Assembly: GCA_937900565.1 (NCBI GenBank)
Contig: CALCFG010000160.1
Coordinates: forward strand, 1 to 7,159
DNA length: 7,159 nt
Direction: 5' to 3'
Origin: an uncultured Erysipelotrichaceae bacterium
GTDB taxonomy: Bacteria > Bacillota_I > Bacilli_A > Erysipelotrichales > Erysipelotrichaceae
The notes under the pieces are model-generated. The model saw only the letters and a list, made by a program, of their open reading frames with translations, was not told the DNA's origin and searched no databases. Numbering within the stretch: the first letter of the stretch is position 1; every line of letters begins with the position of its first letter. The position numbers and the translations under genes were made by a program. Below are positions 1 through 6,022 of the stretch, piece by piece.

Positions 1-1621
1 CAATAGTGCCAATTTTACTTGCTTTATAAGTTTGACGTACTTCTGCTTGCCCAATGATTACTTCTTCGTAAACAGGTTCTAACATACCTTTCATAGCAGC
101 TTCCATTTCTTCCACTGCTTTGTAGATAATATTATGTAAACGAATTGTTACACGTTCATCTTCAGCCTTTTTACGAACGGTAGCATTTGGACGTACATTA
201 AATCCATAAATAATGGCATTGGATGCATTTGCCAATGATACGTCCGATTCACTAATGGCACCGGCTGTTGAACGAATAACATTAACTTTAACACCATCGA
301 CATCAATTTTCTCTAAAGAAGATTTAACGGCTTCGGCACTACCAGTAACATCAGCCTTGATAATAACCGGAATTTCTTTAATTTCTCCAGATTCAATTTG
401 AGACGCCAATGAATCAAAATTCACCGCACTGGTTTCGCGACGATCTTGTTCAATCTTTTCTGTATTACGAATTTCCCAAACGGCACGCGCTTGCTTTTCT
501 GTTGGGAATACTTTAAATAAATCCCCAGCCACTGGCACAGCATTTAATCCAATAATTTCAACCGGCATGCTTGGTCCAGCCACTTTTAATTCACGGTCAT
601 AAGCATCGCACATTTTGCGTACCCGACCAAAAGTTGCACCAACAACAACGCTATCCCCATGGTGTAATGTCCCATTTTGAACTAATAATGTTGCAACTGG
701 TCCTCTACCTTTATCCAATTTTGCTTCAATAACGGTACCGGTAGCACACTTTGTAGGGTCAGCCTTTAATTCTTTCATATCAGCAACCAATAAAATTGCT
801 TCCAATAAATCAGCAAGTCCCATTCCTTGTTTTGCACTAATTGGTACAAAAATCGTATCGCCACCCCATTCTTCAGTCATAACACCATTAGCTGCCATTT
901 CGTTAATTACACGATCTGGATTAGCGGTTGGTTTATCCATTTTATTCACTGCAACAACAATTGGTACTCCTGCAGCTTTAGCATGGTCAATCGCTTCTTT
1001 AGTTTGTGGCATAACCCCATCATCCGCAGCAACAACAATAACAACAACATCCGTTACACTGGCACCACGTGCACGCATTGCCGTGAATGCTTCATGCCCT
1101 GGTGTATCTAAGAATGTAATTTTACGTCCTTTGATATTTACTTGGTAAGCCCCAATATGTTGGGTAATTCCACCAGCTTCACCCGCAACAACATTTGTTT
1201 TACGAATGGAATCCAATAATGTTGTTTTACCATGGTCAACGTGTCCCATAATCGTTACAATTGGGCAACGTTCTTCTAAATTTGCCGGATCACTTGGTTC
1301 ATCATCTTCCAAGCTAGCTGCATCTTTTACTTCTTCTTTATTAGCTTCAATACCGAATTCCATGCACACTAATTGTACCGTTTCATCATCCAATGGGGAG
1401 TTGATGGTTACCATCTTTCCCAATAAGAACAACAATTTGATAATTTCAGGTGAACTATGATGTGTTAAATCCGCTAATTCAGAAACAGTAACACCTTCTT
1501 CATAAGTGATTTCAGTCACCTTTTCCAAATTCACCTTATTATTTGGTTTTGAATTGTTGTAATTACGGTTACGATTGTTCTTTTGATTCGTTTTTTTTGT
1601 TTTATTCATTTGTTTTGCCAT
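1..1621 (-). CDS. infB: Translation initiation factor IF-2, 3' end cut off by the window
   Basis: IF2 is the GTPase that brings initiator fMet-tRNA to the 30S subunit and promotes subunit joining. I translated 540 codons from ATG 1619-1621; the frame is still open at base 1, so roughly the last 80 residues of domain IV are missing. Residues 1-30 are a basic, Asn-rich low-complexity tail. Residues about 33-95 form one IF2_N-type helical domain. The G domain begins at residue 120, with G1 GHVDHGKTT (126-134), G3 DTPGH (172-176), G4 NKMD (226-229) and G5 SAK (262-264). It is followed by the AGEAGGITQHIGAY switch region typical of IF2, then domains II and III. The start is fixed by GAAAGGGG (1630-1637), 8 bases upstream. 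The N-terminal region is short (125 residues before the P-loop), as in compact IF2 of small-genome Bacillota. It follows rnpM by 42 bases and is the visible end of the rimP-nusA operon. Identity is essentially certain. Confidence 0.98.
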   Translation of the reverse strand, partial: MAKQMNKTKKTNQKNNRNRNYNNSKPNNKVNLEKVTEITYEEGVTVSELADLTHHSSPEIIKLLFLLGKMVTINSPLDDETVQLVCMEFGIEANKEEVKDAASLEDDEPSDPANLEERCPIVTIMGHVDHGKTTLLDSIRKTNVVAGEAGGITQHIGAYQVNIKGRKITFLDTPGHEAFTAMRARGASVTDVVVIVVAADDGVMPQTKEAIDHAKAAGVPIVVAVNKMDKPTANPDRVINEMAANGVMTEEWGGDTIFVPISAKQGMGLADLLEAILLVADMKELKADPTKCATGTVIEAKLDKGRGPVATLLVQNGTLHHGDSVVVGATFGRVRKMCDAYDRELKVAGPSMPVEIIGLNAVPVAGDLFKVFPTEKQARAVWEIRNTEKIEQDRRETSAVNFDSLASQIESGEIKEIPVIIKADVTGSAEAVKSSLEKIDVDGVKVNVIRSTAGAISESDVSLANASNAIIYGFNVRPNATVRKKAEDERVTIRLHNIIYKAVEEMEAAMKGMLEPVYEEVIIGQAEVRQTYKASKIGTI

Positions 1622-1663
1622 TCAATCATCCCCTTTCAATGTATTTTTAAACAAACATTAACT

Positions 1664-1924
1664 TTATTGACTTACATAGTTTTTTAATTCTTCAAAAAAC
1701 AAAGGATCAATATCCACTTCCAAAGCGCGTTGTAACACTTTTTTCTTTTGTGCTATTTCAACAGCTTCCAGTGATTTTTTTAAATAAGCACCACGCCCAT
1801 TCGCTTTACCTGTTGGGTCATTAATAACTGTCCCTTCAGGTGTACGAACGATCCGCATTAATTCTTTTTTGGGACATTGTTCATTCGTTGCTAAACAACG
1901 TCGCATTGGTATTTTCTTTGCCAT
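1664..1924 (-). CDS. rnpM: RnpM (YlxR, DUF448), RNA-binding modulator of RNase P
   Basis: This 86-residue basic protein belongs to the YlxR/DUF448 family. In Bacillus the member was renamed RnpM after it was shown to bind the RNase P RNA and damp its activity; that function is carried over by family, not shown here. Visible hallmarks are the N-terminal RRC (8-10), the RIVRTPEG strand (24-31) and the signature GRGAYL (43-48), followed by a Lys-rich helix. Length is normal for the family. The ATG lies 6 bases after the nusA stop, in the same frame, and I see no good Shine-Dalgarno sequence before it, so its translation probably depends on ribosomes finishing nusA. In many Bacillota a ylxQ (L7Ae-like) gene lies between this gene and infB. 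Here infB follows directly after 42 bases. Confidence 0.95.
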   Translation of the reverse strand: MAKKIPMRRCLATNEQCPKKELMRIVRTPEGTVINDPTGKANGRGAYLKKSLEAVEIAQKKKVLQRALEVDIDPLFFEELKNYVSQ

Positions 1925-1930
1925 AATTAA

Positions 1931-3634
1931 CTAATCGTTATCGTCTTCGTAATATTCAGCATATTCATCGTAATCGATATCATCGTATTCATCCATTGCT
2001 TCTTGAGCAGCTTCAATTTCTTCCAATTCTTCGTCAGTATAGAAAGGTTTTAAAGAATATTCTTTATCTTTAACTAAATCTGCATTGCTGGCACGACGTT
2101 CGATTTCATCGCCTTTACGTTTACGTTTCTTATTCACTTTTGCTTCTTCTTCTTTTGCTCGGGAAGCATCGGCAAATGTTTCAAATACGGAAACATAATC
2201 GTTACGCTCACTTCTTTCTTTTAAACTTCGTTTAACTTTTGTTGCTTTCGCAGTCTCTTCGGCAACCGGTTCAACTTCTTTTGTTTCACTTGCTTCAACA
2301 GTTGGTTCAACCACGTTTTGTTCCTCGATAACTTCAACTTCAGGTTGTAAGTTTTCTGGTTCAATCATGACATCAACAGCTACTTCTTGGTCATCAGAAG
2401 TATCGGTATTGGTCATTAAATCATCTATTAAATCTAGTTCTTCATCTTGATTACGCGCTGCTGCTCGTTGTGCTGCATCTTGTTCAAGTTTAGCAATTGC
2501 TTCTTGACTGCGTTTACGACGATCATTTTCCAATTGAACTAAGTATTGTTGTTGTAATTCATGGTAATCAATACCATCAGCTAATAATTGGTCTTCTGTT
2601 TTGATATCTACTTTTTTACCGGTTAACTTTGCAACTAAACGTACGTTTTTACCTTTACGGCCAATAGCTAAAGATAATTGATCATCATTAACAACAACAA
2701 TAATACCTTTATTTTCCGCATCTGGTACAGCCGTAATAATTTCAGCAGGCTTTAATGCATTTTTTACAAATTCAGTAACATTATCACTGTATTCAAACAC
2801 ATCAATACGTTCACCTTTAATTTCATTGCTGACTTCGCTCACACGTGCTCCTTGTAAACCAACACATGTTCCCACTGGATCAACATCAGGATTATGCGAT
2901 ACAACGGCCATTTTGGTGCGATCACCGGTTTCTCTGGCAATGGCTTTAATTTCGACAATACCTTGATAAATTTCTGGAACATCTTTTTCGAATAAACGTT
3001 TAACCAATAAAGCATCACTACGTGAAACTAACAATTGACTACCTTTCGTATCTTTTTCACACGCTGTAATAACTACACGAATGTTTTGCCCTTCACGATA
3101 AATTTCATTAGGCAACTGCGCAGCCTTAGGCATCAATGCTAAAGCATCCCCTAAATTGATCATCATATATTTAGGTTCAATAGCTTCAATAGTACCAATT
3201 ACCATATCCCCTACTTTATCTTTATATAAATTGTAGATAGCATTCTTTTCAGCTTCACGAATTTTTTGTTTCAACACGTTTTTCGCTAATACTGCAGCAG
3301 CTCTACCACATTCACTAATATCAACGCTTACTTTTACAGTGCCACCAACTCGTACATATGGATCTAAAATACGGGCTTCTTCCAATTCTTTTTGTAAATC
3401 ATAATCCGTAATATCTTCATCTTGTGCTACTACTTCATAAACTTGATACATTTTAATCGGTGCCTTTTTATTATTTTCATCGATAATAACTTCAACATTT
3501 ACCTCATCTGCACGGATTTGTTTACGATAAGCTTTTTCTAATGCTTCTTTTAATGAATCCAATACGATTTCTTTGCTTACACGACGATCATCCTCTAAAT
3601 TTGTCATCGCTTTAATAATTTTTTTGATATCCAT
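1931..3634 (-). CDS. nusA: Transcription elongation/termination factor NusA with long charged C-terminal extension
   Basis: NusA binds RNA polymerase and nascent RNA and modulates pausing, termination and antitermination. Domain order is standard: N-terminal RNAP-binding domain (about 1-125), S1 domain (about 138-205, ending ACEKDTKGSQLLVSRS), KH1 with DPVGTCVGLQGARV (252-265) and KH2 with LAIGRKGKNVRLVAKLTG (322-339). The usual Bacillus-type protein ends near residue 370. This one continues to 567: a helical Gln/Lys/Arg-rich stretch (about 358-395), an acidic Val/Glu-rich, probably disordered stretch (about 396-460), a basic block (about 463-514, including KKRKRK at 502-507), and a terminal segment (531-567) with 19 Asp/Glu and 6 Tyr in 37 residues. 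The start follows AAAGGG (3644-3649) by 9 bases, and the gene lies 19 bases after rimP. It ends in TAG, the only non-TAA stop seen here. The core is certain; the role of the tail is unknown. Confidence 0.98.
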   Translation of the reverse strand: MDIKKIIKAMTNLEDDRRVSKEIVLDSLKEALEKAYRKQIRADEVNVEVIIDENNKKAPIKMYQVYEVVAQDEDITDYDLQKELEEARILDPYVRVGGTVKVSVDISECGRAAAVLAKNVLKQKIREAEKNAIYNLYKDKVGDMVIGTIEAIEPKYMMINLGDALALMPKAAQLPNEIYREGQNIRVVITACEKDTKGSQLLVSRSDALLVKRLFEKDVPEIYQGIVEIKAIARETGDRTKMAVVSHNPDVDPVGTCVGLQGARVSEVSNEIKGERIDVFEYSDNVTEFVKNALKPAEIITAVPDAENKGIIVVVNDDQLSLAIGRKGKNVRLVAKLTGKKVDIKTEDQLLADGIDYHELQQQYLVQLENDRRKRSQEAIAKLEQDAAQRAAARNQDEELDLIDDLMTNTDTSDDQEVAVDVMIEPENLQPEVEVIEEQNVVEPTVEASETKEVEPVAEETAKATKVKRSLKERSERNDYVSVFETFADASRAKEEEAKVNKKRKRKGDEIERRASNADLVKDKEYSLKPFYTDEELEEIEAAQEAMDEYDDIDYDEYAEYYEDDND

Positions 3635-3653
3635 TGTTAATTACCCTTTCAAA

Positions 3654-4109
3654 TTAGACTGCTAAGCGCATAAATTCAATATTATTCATATCAATTTTGA
3701 TTGTTTTACTGCGCGCTTTAATGCGATATGTTAATACGCATTGATTTTCATCAATTGATTCAACGATGCCTTCAAATTCCAATTGACCATCAATTGGATG
3801 AGTCAATCGTAAAGCAACTTTGTTCCCAGTAACCATTAATCGCTCTGCTAATGTTTTTAACTCACGTTCTGCACCTGGTGAACAAACTTCTAAAAAGTAG
3901 GATGATAAATTATCAAACTCATTGTCCAATAAATCTGAAATCAAGTGCGATACTGTAGTACAACCATCCAAATCAATGGTGAAATGATCATCACCAACAA
4001 CCACTTGTAAGACATTATTGTTATCCATTTTAGTCCAATTAATTTCATACACATGATATTGTGTATCCGCTAATACTTCGTTAATGCGTTGCATTAATTT
4101 TTCATCCAT
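3654..4109 (-). CDS. rimP: Ribosome maturation factor RimP
   Basis: RimP binds free 30S subunits and assists late assembly of the small subunit. The 151-residue product has the two-domain layout: an N-terminal alpha/beta domain with DLDGCTTVSHLISDLLD (46-62) and the family signature LEVCSPGAERELKT (73-86), then a C-terminal Sm-like beta barrel (about 87-151). Length matches the family. I chose ATG 4107-4109 because GGAGG (4114-4118) lies 4 bases upstream. A longer reading from a GTG at 4146-4148 would start inside the leader hairpin, with no ribosome site, and would add 13 unconserved residues. It is the first gene after a strong promoter and leader stem-loop, and is followed 19 bases later by nusA, the classic rimP-nusA-rnpM-infB order. 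Confidence 0.97.
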   Translation of the reverse strand: MDEKLMQRINEVLADTQYHVYEINWTKMDNNNVLQVVVGDDHFTIDLDGCTTVSHLISDLLDNEFDNLSSYFLEVCSPGAERELKTLAERLMVTGNKVALRLTHPIDGQLEFEGIVESIDENQCVLTYRIKARSKTIKIDMNNIEFMRLAV

Positions 4110-4113
4110 AATT

Positions 4114-4118
4114 CCTCC
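4114..4118 (-). promoter_or_regulatory. Ribosome binding site of rimP
   Basis: On the minus strand GGAGG is followed by AATT and then ATG. It decides the rimP start at 4109 over the upstream in-frame GTG at 4148. Spacing (4 bases) is slightly short, but no better candidate exists. It lies 12 bases downstream of the perfect leader stem (7 bases beyond the bulged extension), so the main stem does not cover it. Confidence 0.8.
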
Positions 4119-4130
4119 AAATTCAAACAA

Positions 4131-4154
4131 TAAGGAGTGGCGAACCACTCCTTA
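4131..4154 (-). promoter_or_regulatory. Stem-loop in the 5' leader of the rimP-nusA-infB operon
   Basis: The minus strand reads TAAGGAGTGG, loop TTCG, CCACTCCTTA: a perfect 10-bp stem with a tetraloop. It can be extended by AAAC (4155-4158) pairing with GTTT (4125-4128) across a two-base bulge, giving about 14 bp. It begins some 8-15 bases after the predicted transcription start, so it is the 5' structure of the operon mRNA. No T-run follows, so it is not a standard terminator. The 5' arm carries a Shine-Dalgarno-like AAGGAG, hidden by the 3' arm. A role in autoregulation, mRNA stability or protein binding is inference. I recall similar GAGTGG/CCACTC stems before rimP in other Bacillota but cannot verify this. 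Confidence 0.8.
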
Positions 4155-4168
4155 GTTTTACTGTTATC

Positions 4169-4197
4169 ATTATGCCATAGCGACGATGTTTTGACAA
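4169..4197 (-). promoter_or_regulatory. SigA-type promoter of the rimP-nusA-rnpM-infB operon
   Basis: On the minus strand, -35 TTGTCA (4192-4197) and -10 CATAAT (4169-4174) are separated by exactly 17 bases. Each hexamer matches consensus at five of six positions, and a TG one base before the -10 (ATGGCATAAT) makes it an extended -10 element. The expected start is near 4162, giving a leader of about 53 bases that contains the hairpin. A small inverted repeat, AGCGT-ATA-ACGCT (4197-4209), touches the -35; it has no T-run. The promoter lies in the 102-base gap after the thioredoxin-like gene, the largest in the window. Confidence 0.8.
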
Positions 4198-4211
4198 GCG
4201 TTATACGCTAA

Positions 4212-4769
4212 TTATTTTTCAACAAGTAAATTAAATAAATCAATATAATAGCTTTGCAATAATTCACTTTGTTCTTTGTTTAATGGTTGATTGGCATCCT
4301 TATGATTTTCAACTGTTGCCACATGATGTGCCTTGGCTTTGCCATTAATAATAGCCATGCAATCAGGAACAAAAAATTCCACTTTATTTTCTTCATCCTT
4401 AGTTAACACATCATCCAATCGATTCGCTAATGCAATTAATGCATCCGCATCTTCTTGAGAAGCTAACGTCACATCATAATAATAAATCGGCAGCTTCTGA
4501 TTCAAAGTTAAAAAGGCTTGATAAAATTGCGTCATGCAGATTTGACACCATGGACAACTTGGCTTAGAAAAAAAGATAACAGCACTCCCCTTTTCATCCA
4601 ATAATTCATTTAAAGTATTTAAATCAATTTGTTTTAAAGTTGTATTGTCATTAATACCATACCCAGTTAAATCTGCCACTGTAGCATTAACGTTTACAAC
4701 ATTAATTTTTGATGAACATCCTAACAGCAATAATAAAACACTAGCAATAGCTACAATACGTTTTAACAT
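4212..4769 (-). CDS. Thioredoxin-like lipoprotein with CPWC active site
   Basis: Reading from ATG 4767-4769 gives 185 residues. Residues 1-18 are a lipoprotein signal: MLKR, a hydrophobic core rich in Leu, then lipobox LLGC with the lipidated Cys at 18. The mature protein would be anchored on the outer face of the membrane. A thioredoxin-like fold follows: FFSKPSCPWC with the redox pair C72 and C75, a helix, strand PIYYYDV (94-100), and VP (134-135), which could be the cis-proline, before strand MAIING. The best guess is an extracytoplasmic thiol-disulfide oxidoreductase; substrate and direction are unknown. The start overlaps the stop of the upstream TSCPD gene by 7 bases (ATGTTAA) and lacks a clear ribosome site, so translational coupling is likely. 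A longer TTG start at 4814 would bury the signal peptide behind 15 polar residues and is rejected. Confidence 0.85.
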   Translation of the reverse strand: MLKRIVAIASVLLLLLGCSSKINVVNVNATVADLTGYGINDNTTLKQIDLNTLNELLDEKGSAVIFFSKPSCPWCQICMTQFYQAFLTLNQKLPIYYYDVTLASQEDADALIALANRLDDVLTKDEENKVEFFVPDCMAIINGKAKAHHVATVENHKDANQPLNKEQSELLQSYYIDLFNLLVEK

Positions 4770-5020
4770 TGTTCTAAATAACTCGTTAATGCTTTGGCTA
4801 ATTGATCTGGACAACTCGTAGATTTCATACCGCAGGTAATACCTTCCATGCGAACAATCGCTTCATTAACATCCATACCTCTTAATAAACAGGCAATTCC
4901 TTTTAAATTACCATTGCATCCACCTTCTACAACTAAGTTTTCAATTTTATTATCATCGTTAATCACAAAACGAAATACTCTAGAACATACACCTTTTGGA
5001 CTATAATCAAAATTCTTCAT
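4763..5020 (-). CDS. Small four-cysteine TSCPD-domain protein (TIGR03905-like)
   Basis: This 85-residue protein has no assigned reaction. It carries the features of the TIGR03905/TSCPD family: YSPKGVCS at the N terminus, a VEGGCNGNLKGI core, and GITCGMKSTSCPDQLAKAL near the C terminus. The four family cysteines are C12, C35, C63 and C70, which could bind a metal or form redox pairs; C44 and C85 are extra. The TSCPD module is also found near the C terminus of B12-dependent ribonucleotide reductases, but no reductase gene is visible here. The start at ATG 5018-5020 is supported by AAAGGAG 8 bases upstream. Its last codons overlap the start of the thioredoxin-like lipoprotein, so the two are probably made together, and a redox link is a fair but unproven inference. 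No signal peptide is seen, so it should be cytoplasmic while its partner is exported. Confidence 0.88.
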   Translation of the reverse strand: MKNFDYSPKGVCSRVFRFVINDDNKIENLVVEGGCNGNLKGIACLLRGMDVNEAIVRMEGITCGMKSTSCPDQLAKALTSYLEQC

Positions 5021-5048
5021 TCAATTCACTCCTTTATCGACTCTTACT

Positions 5049-5070
5049 TATTATAAAGATTTTTATAATA
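5049..5070 (-). repeat. AT-only perfect inverted repeat in the ruvB-TSCPD gap
   Basis: The minus strand reads TATTATAAA, AATC, TTTATAATA: two perfect 9-base arms of only A and T around a 4-base loop. The downstream arm contains the TATAAT of the candidate promoter. The dyad could be an operator for a dimeric repressor or just an AT-rich coincidence; as an RNA hairpin it would be weak. It resembles PerR/Fur-type boxes in composition, but the half-site order (ATTATAA first, TTATAAT second) differs from the usual PerR box. Confidence 0.5.
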
Positions 5071-5079
5071 TTTATACAA
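5050..5079 (-). promoter_or_regulatory. Candidate promoter for the TSCPD-thioredoxin pair
   Basis: The minus strand has a perfect -10 TATAAT (5050-5055). A weak -35, TTGTAT (5074-5079; three of six consensus positions), lies 18 bases upstream and overlaps the end of ruvB. The expected start near 5043 would leave a leader of about 23 bases containing the TSCPD ribosome site AAAGGAG. AT-rich sequence gives such hexamers by chance, so this is moderate at best; the alternative is readthrough from ruvAB. Confidence 0.4.
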
Positions 5080-6019
5080 ATATTTCCCATTCATCTTTAT
5101 CTTTTAATGCCAATTGCGTTAGTTTTCTACCTGACTTTGTTAATTCAATGTAACCGATTCTTAATAAATAAGGCTCAATTTGATCCACAATAATACTTGG
5201 ATCCATATTTAAAGATAATGCAATGGAAGCAAGCCCCTTGCTTGTTCGTTCATTCGCTAAATAATTTAGATAATGAACATCTGTTTTTGTTAAACCTTTA
5301 GCTGTAATGCCTTGCTTTGCAATGTATCGATTCAAAAAAGTAACATCAATCATTTCATTTTGATACACATATTGATAATCCAACAAACGTTTTAAATGGG
5401 CATTTATCAACCTTGGGGTTAATCGAGATACATAAGCCAACATTGTACAAGCTACATCATCGAAATTTAGTCCCAATTGCTTACCATTATGACGAATTAT
5501 AGATTCAATATCATTTAATGCATAAGGTTGAAAAGTAAATTGAATTGGAAAACGATTCAATAAAGGTGTGGATATTTGATAAGGTTTCGTTGTGGCACCA
5601 ATTAAAGTAAATGGTGGTAAATGTAAGTTTATAACTTTCGATTGATTAGCATATTGAATAATAAAATCCAATCGATAATCTTGCAAAATCGGATATAAGA
5701 ATTCTTCACATTTTCCGTTTAAAGCATGAATTTCATCCAACAATACAATATCCCCAGCATTAATATTGCTAAATATATGCGCTAATTGCGTAGTATTCTC
5801 AATAGTTGCTGCATTAATAATTTTTAATGAAACATTAAATTCATTTGCAATAATTTGAGATAAGGTTGTTTTACCAAGCCCTGAAGGACCCATAAATAAT
5901 AAATGGTCCATCATTCGTTGTTGCCCTAATGCTGCTTGGATATAAATTTTAAGATTTTCAATGATCAATGGTTGTCCAATAAACGAATCTAAACTTTGTG
6001 GAGTTAATTGATAATCCAT
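5072..6019 (-). CDS. ruvB: Holliday junction branch-migration ATPase RuvB
   Basis: RuvB is the hexameric AAA+ motor that drives branch migration with RuvA. The 315 residues contain Walker A GPSGLGKTT (44-52; usually GPPGLGKTT), Walker B LLDEIHALN (93-101), sensor 1 GATT (141-144), a likely arginine finger R156 in TPLLNRF, sensor 2 TPR (201-203), and the RuvA-contacting beta-hairpin region leading to LPPFTLIGATT (134-144). The C-terminal winged-helix domain is recognisable by IEPYLLRIGYIELTKSGR. The protein lacks roughly 10-20 N-terminal residues before the first helix that most RuvBs have, and many otherwise invariant positions are changed (for instance NAATIE for SGPAIE), giving a divergent, Mollicutes-like sequence. 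Key catalytic residues remain, so it should be active. It begins 3 bases after ruvA; AAAGG in the last codons of ruvA can serve as its ribosome site. Confidence 0.96.
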   Translation of the reverse strand: MDYQLTPQSLDSFIGQPLIIENLKIYIQAALGQQRMMDHLLFMGPSGLGKTTLSQIIANEFNVSLKIINAATIENTTQLAHIFSNINAGDIVLLDEIHALNGKCEEFLYPILQDYRLDFIIQYANQSKVINLHLPPFTLIGATTKPYQISTPLLNRFPIQFTFQPYALNDIESIIRHNGKQLGLNFDDVACTMLAYVSRLTPRLINAHLKRLLDYQYVYQNEMIDVTFLNRYIAKQGITAKGLTKTDVHYLNYLANERTSKGLASIALSLNMDPSIIVDQIEPYLLRIGYIELTKSGRKLTQLALKDKDEWEIFV

Positions 6020-6022
6020 AAA

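Noticed and set aside
827..1111. Plus-strand open frame of 94 codons
   Set aside because: It lies entirely antisense to the conserved G-domain of infB, has a biased low-complexity composition (Asn, His, Trp, Cys) and no ribosome site. The same applies to plus-strand frames at 213-401 and 1206-1460.
4110..4148. Longer rimP starting at a GTG at 4148
   Set aside because: That start lies inside the leader hairpin without a ribosome site, while GGAGG precedes the ATG at 4109 and the conserved sequence begins there.
4131..4158. Reading the rimP leader stem as a terminator of the TSCPD-thioredoxin transcript
   Set aside because: The sequence after the stem (TTGTTTGAATTTGG) lacks a continuous T-run, and the stem lies downstream of a good promoter, so a leader element fits better.
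4197..4209. Small inverted repeat AGCGT-ATA-ACGCT after the thioredoxin-like gene as a terminator
   Set aside because: Only 5 bp, with a 3-base loop and no T-run; probably chance or part of the promoter region.
4770..4814. Longer thioredoxin-like protein from a TTG at 4814
   Set aside because: It would place 15 extra residues before a clear lipoprotein signal; the ATG at 4769 gives a proper signal and a coupled overlap with the upstream stop.
4996..5193. Plus-strand frame encoding a hydrophobic 65-residue peptide that looks like a membrane protein
   Set aside because: The hydrophobicity comes from the AT-rich gap and the antisense of the ruvB 3' end; there is no ribosome site and it overlaps two supported genes.
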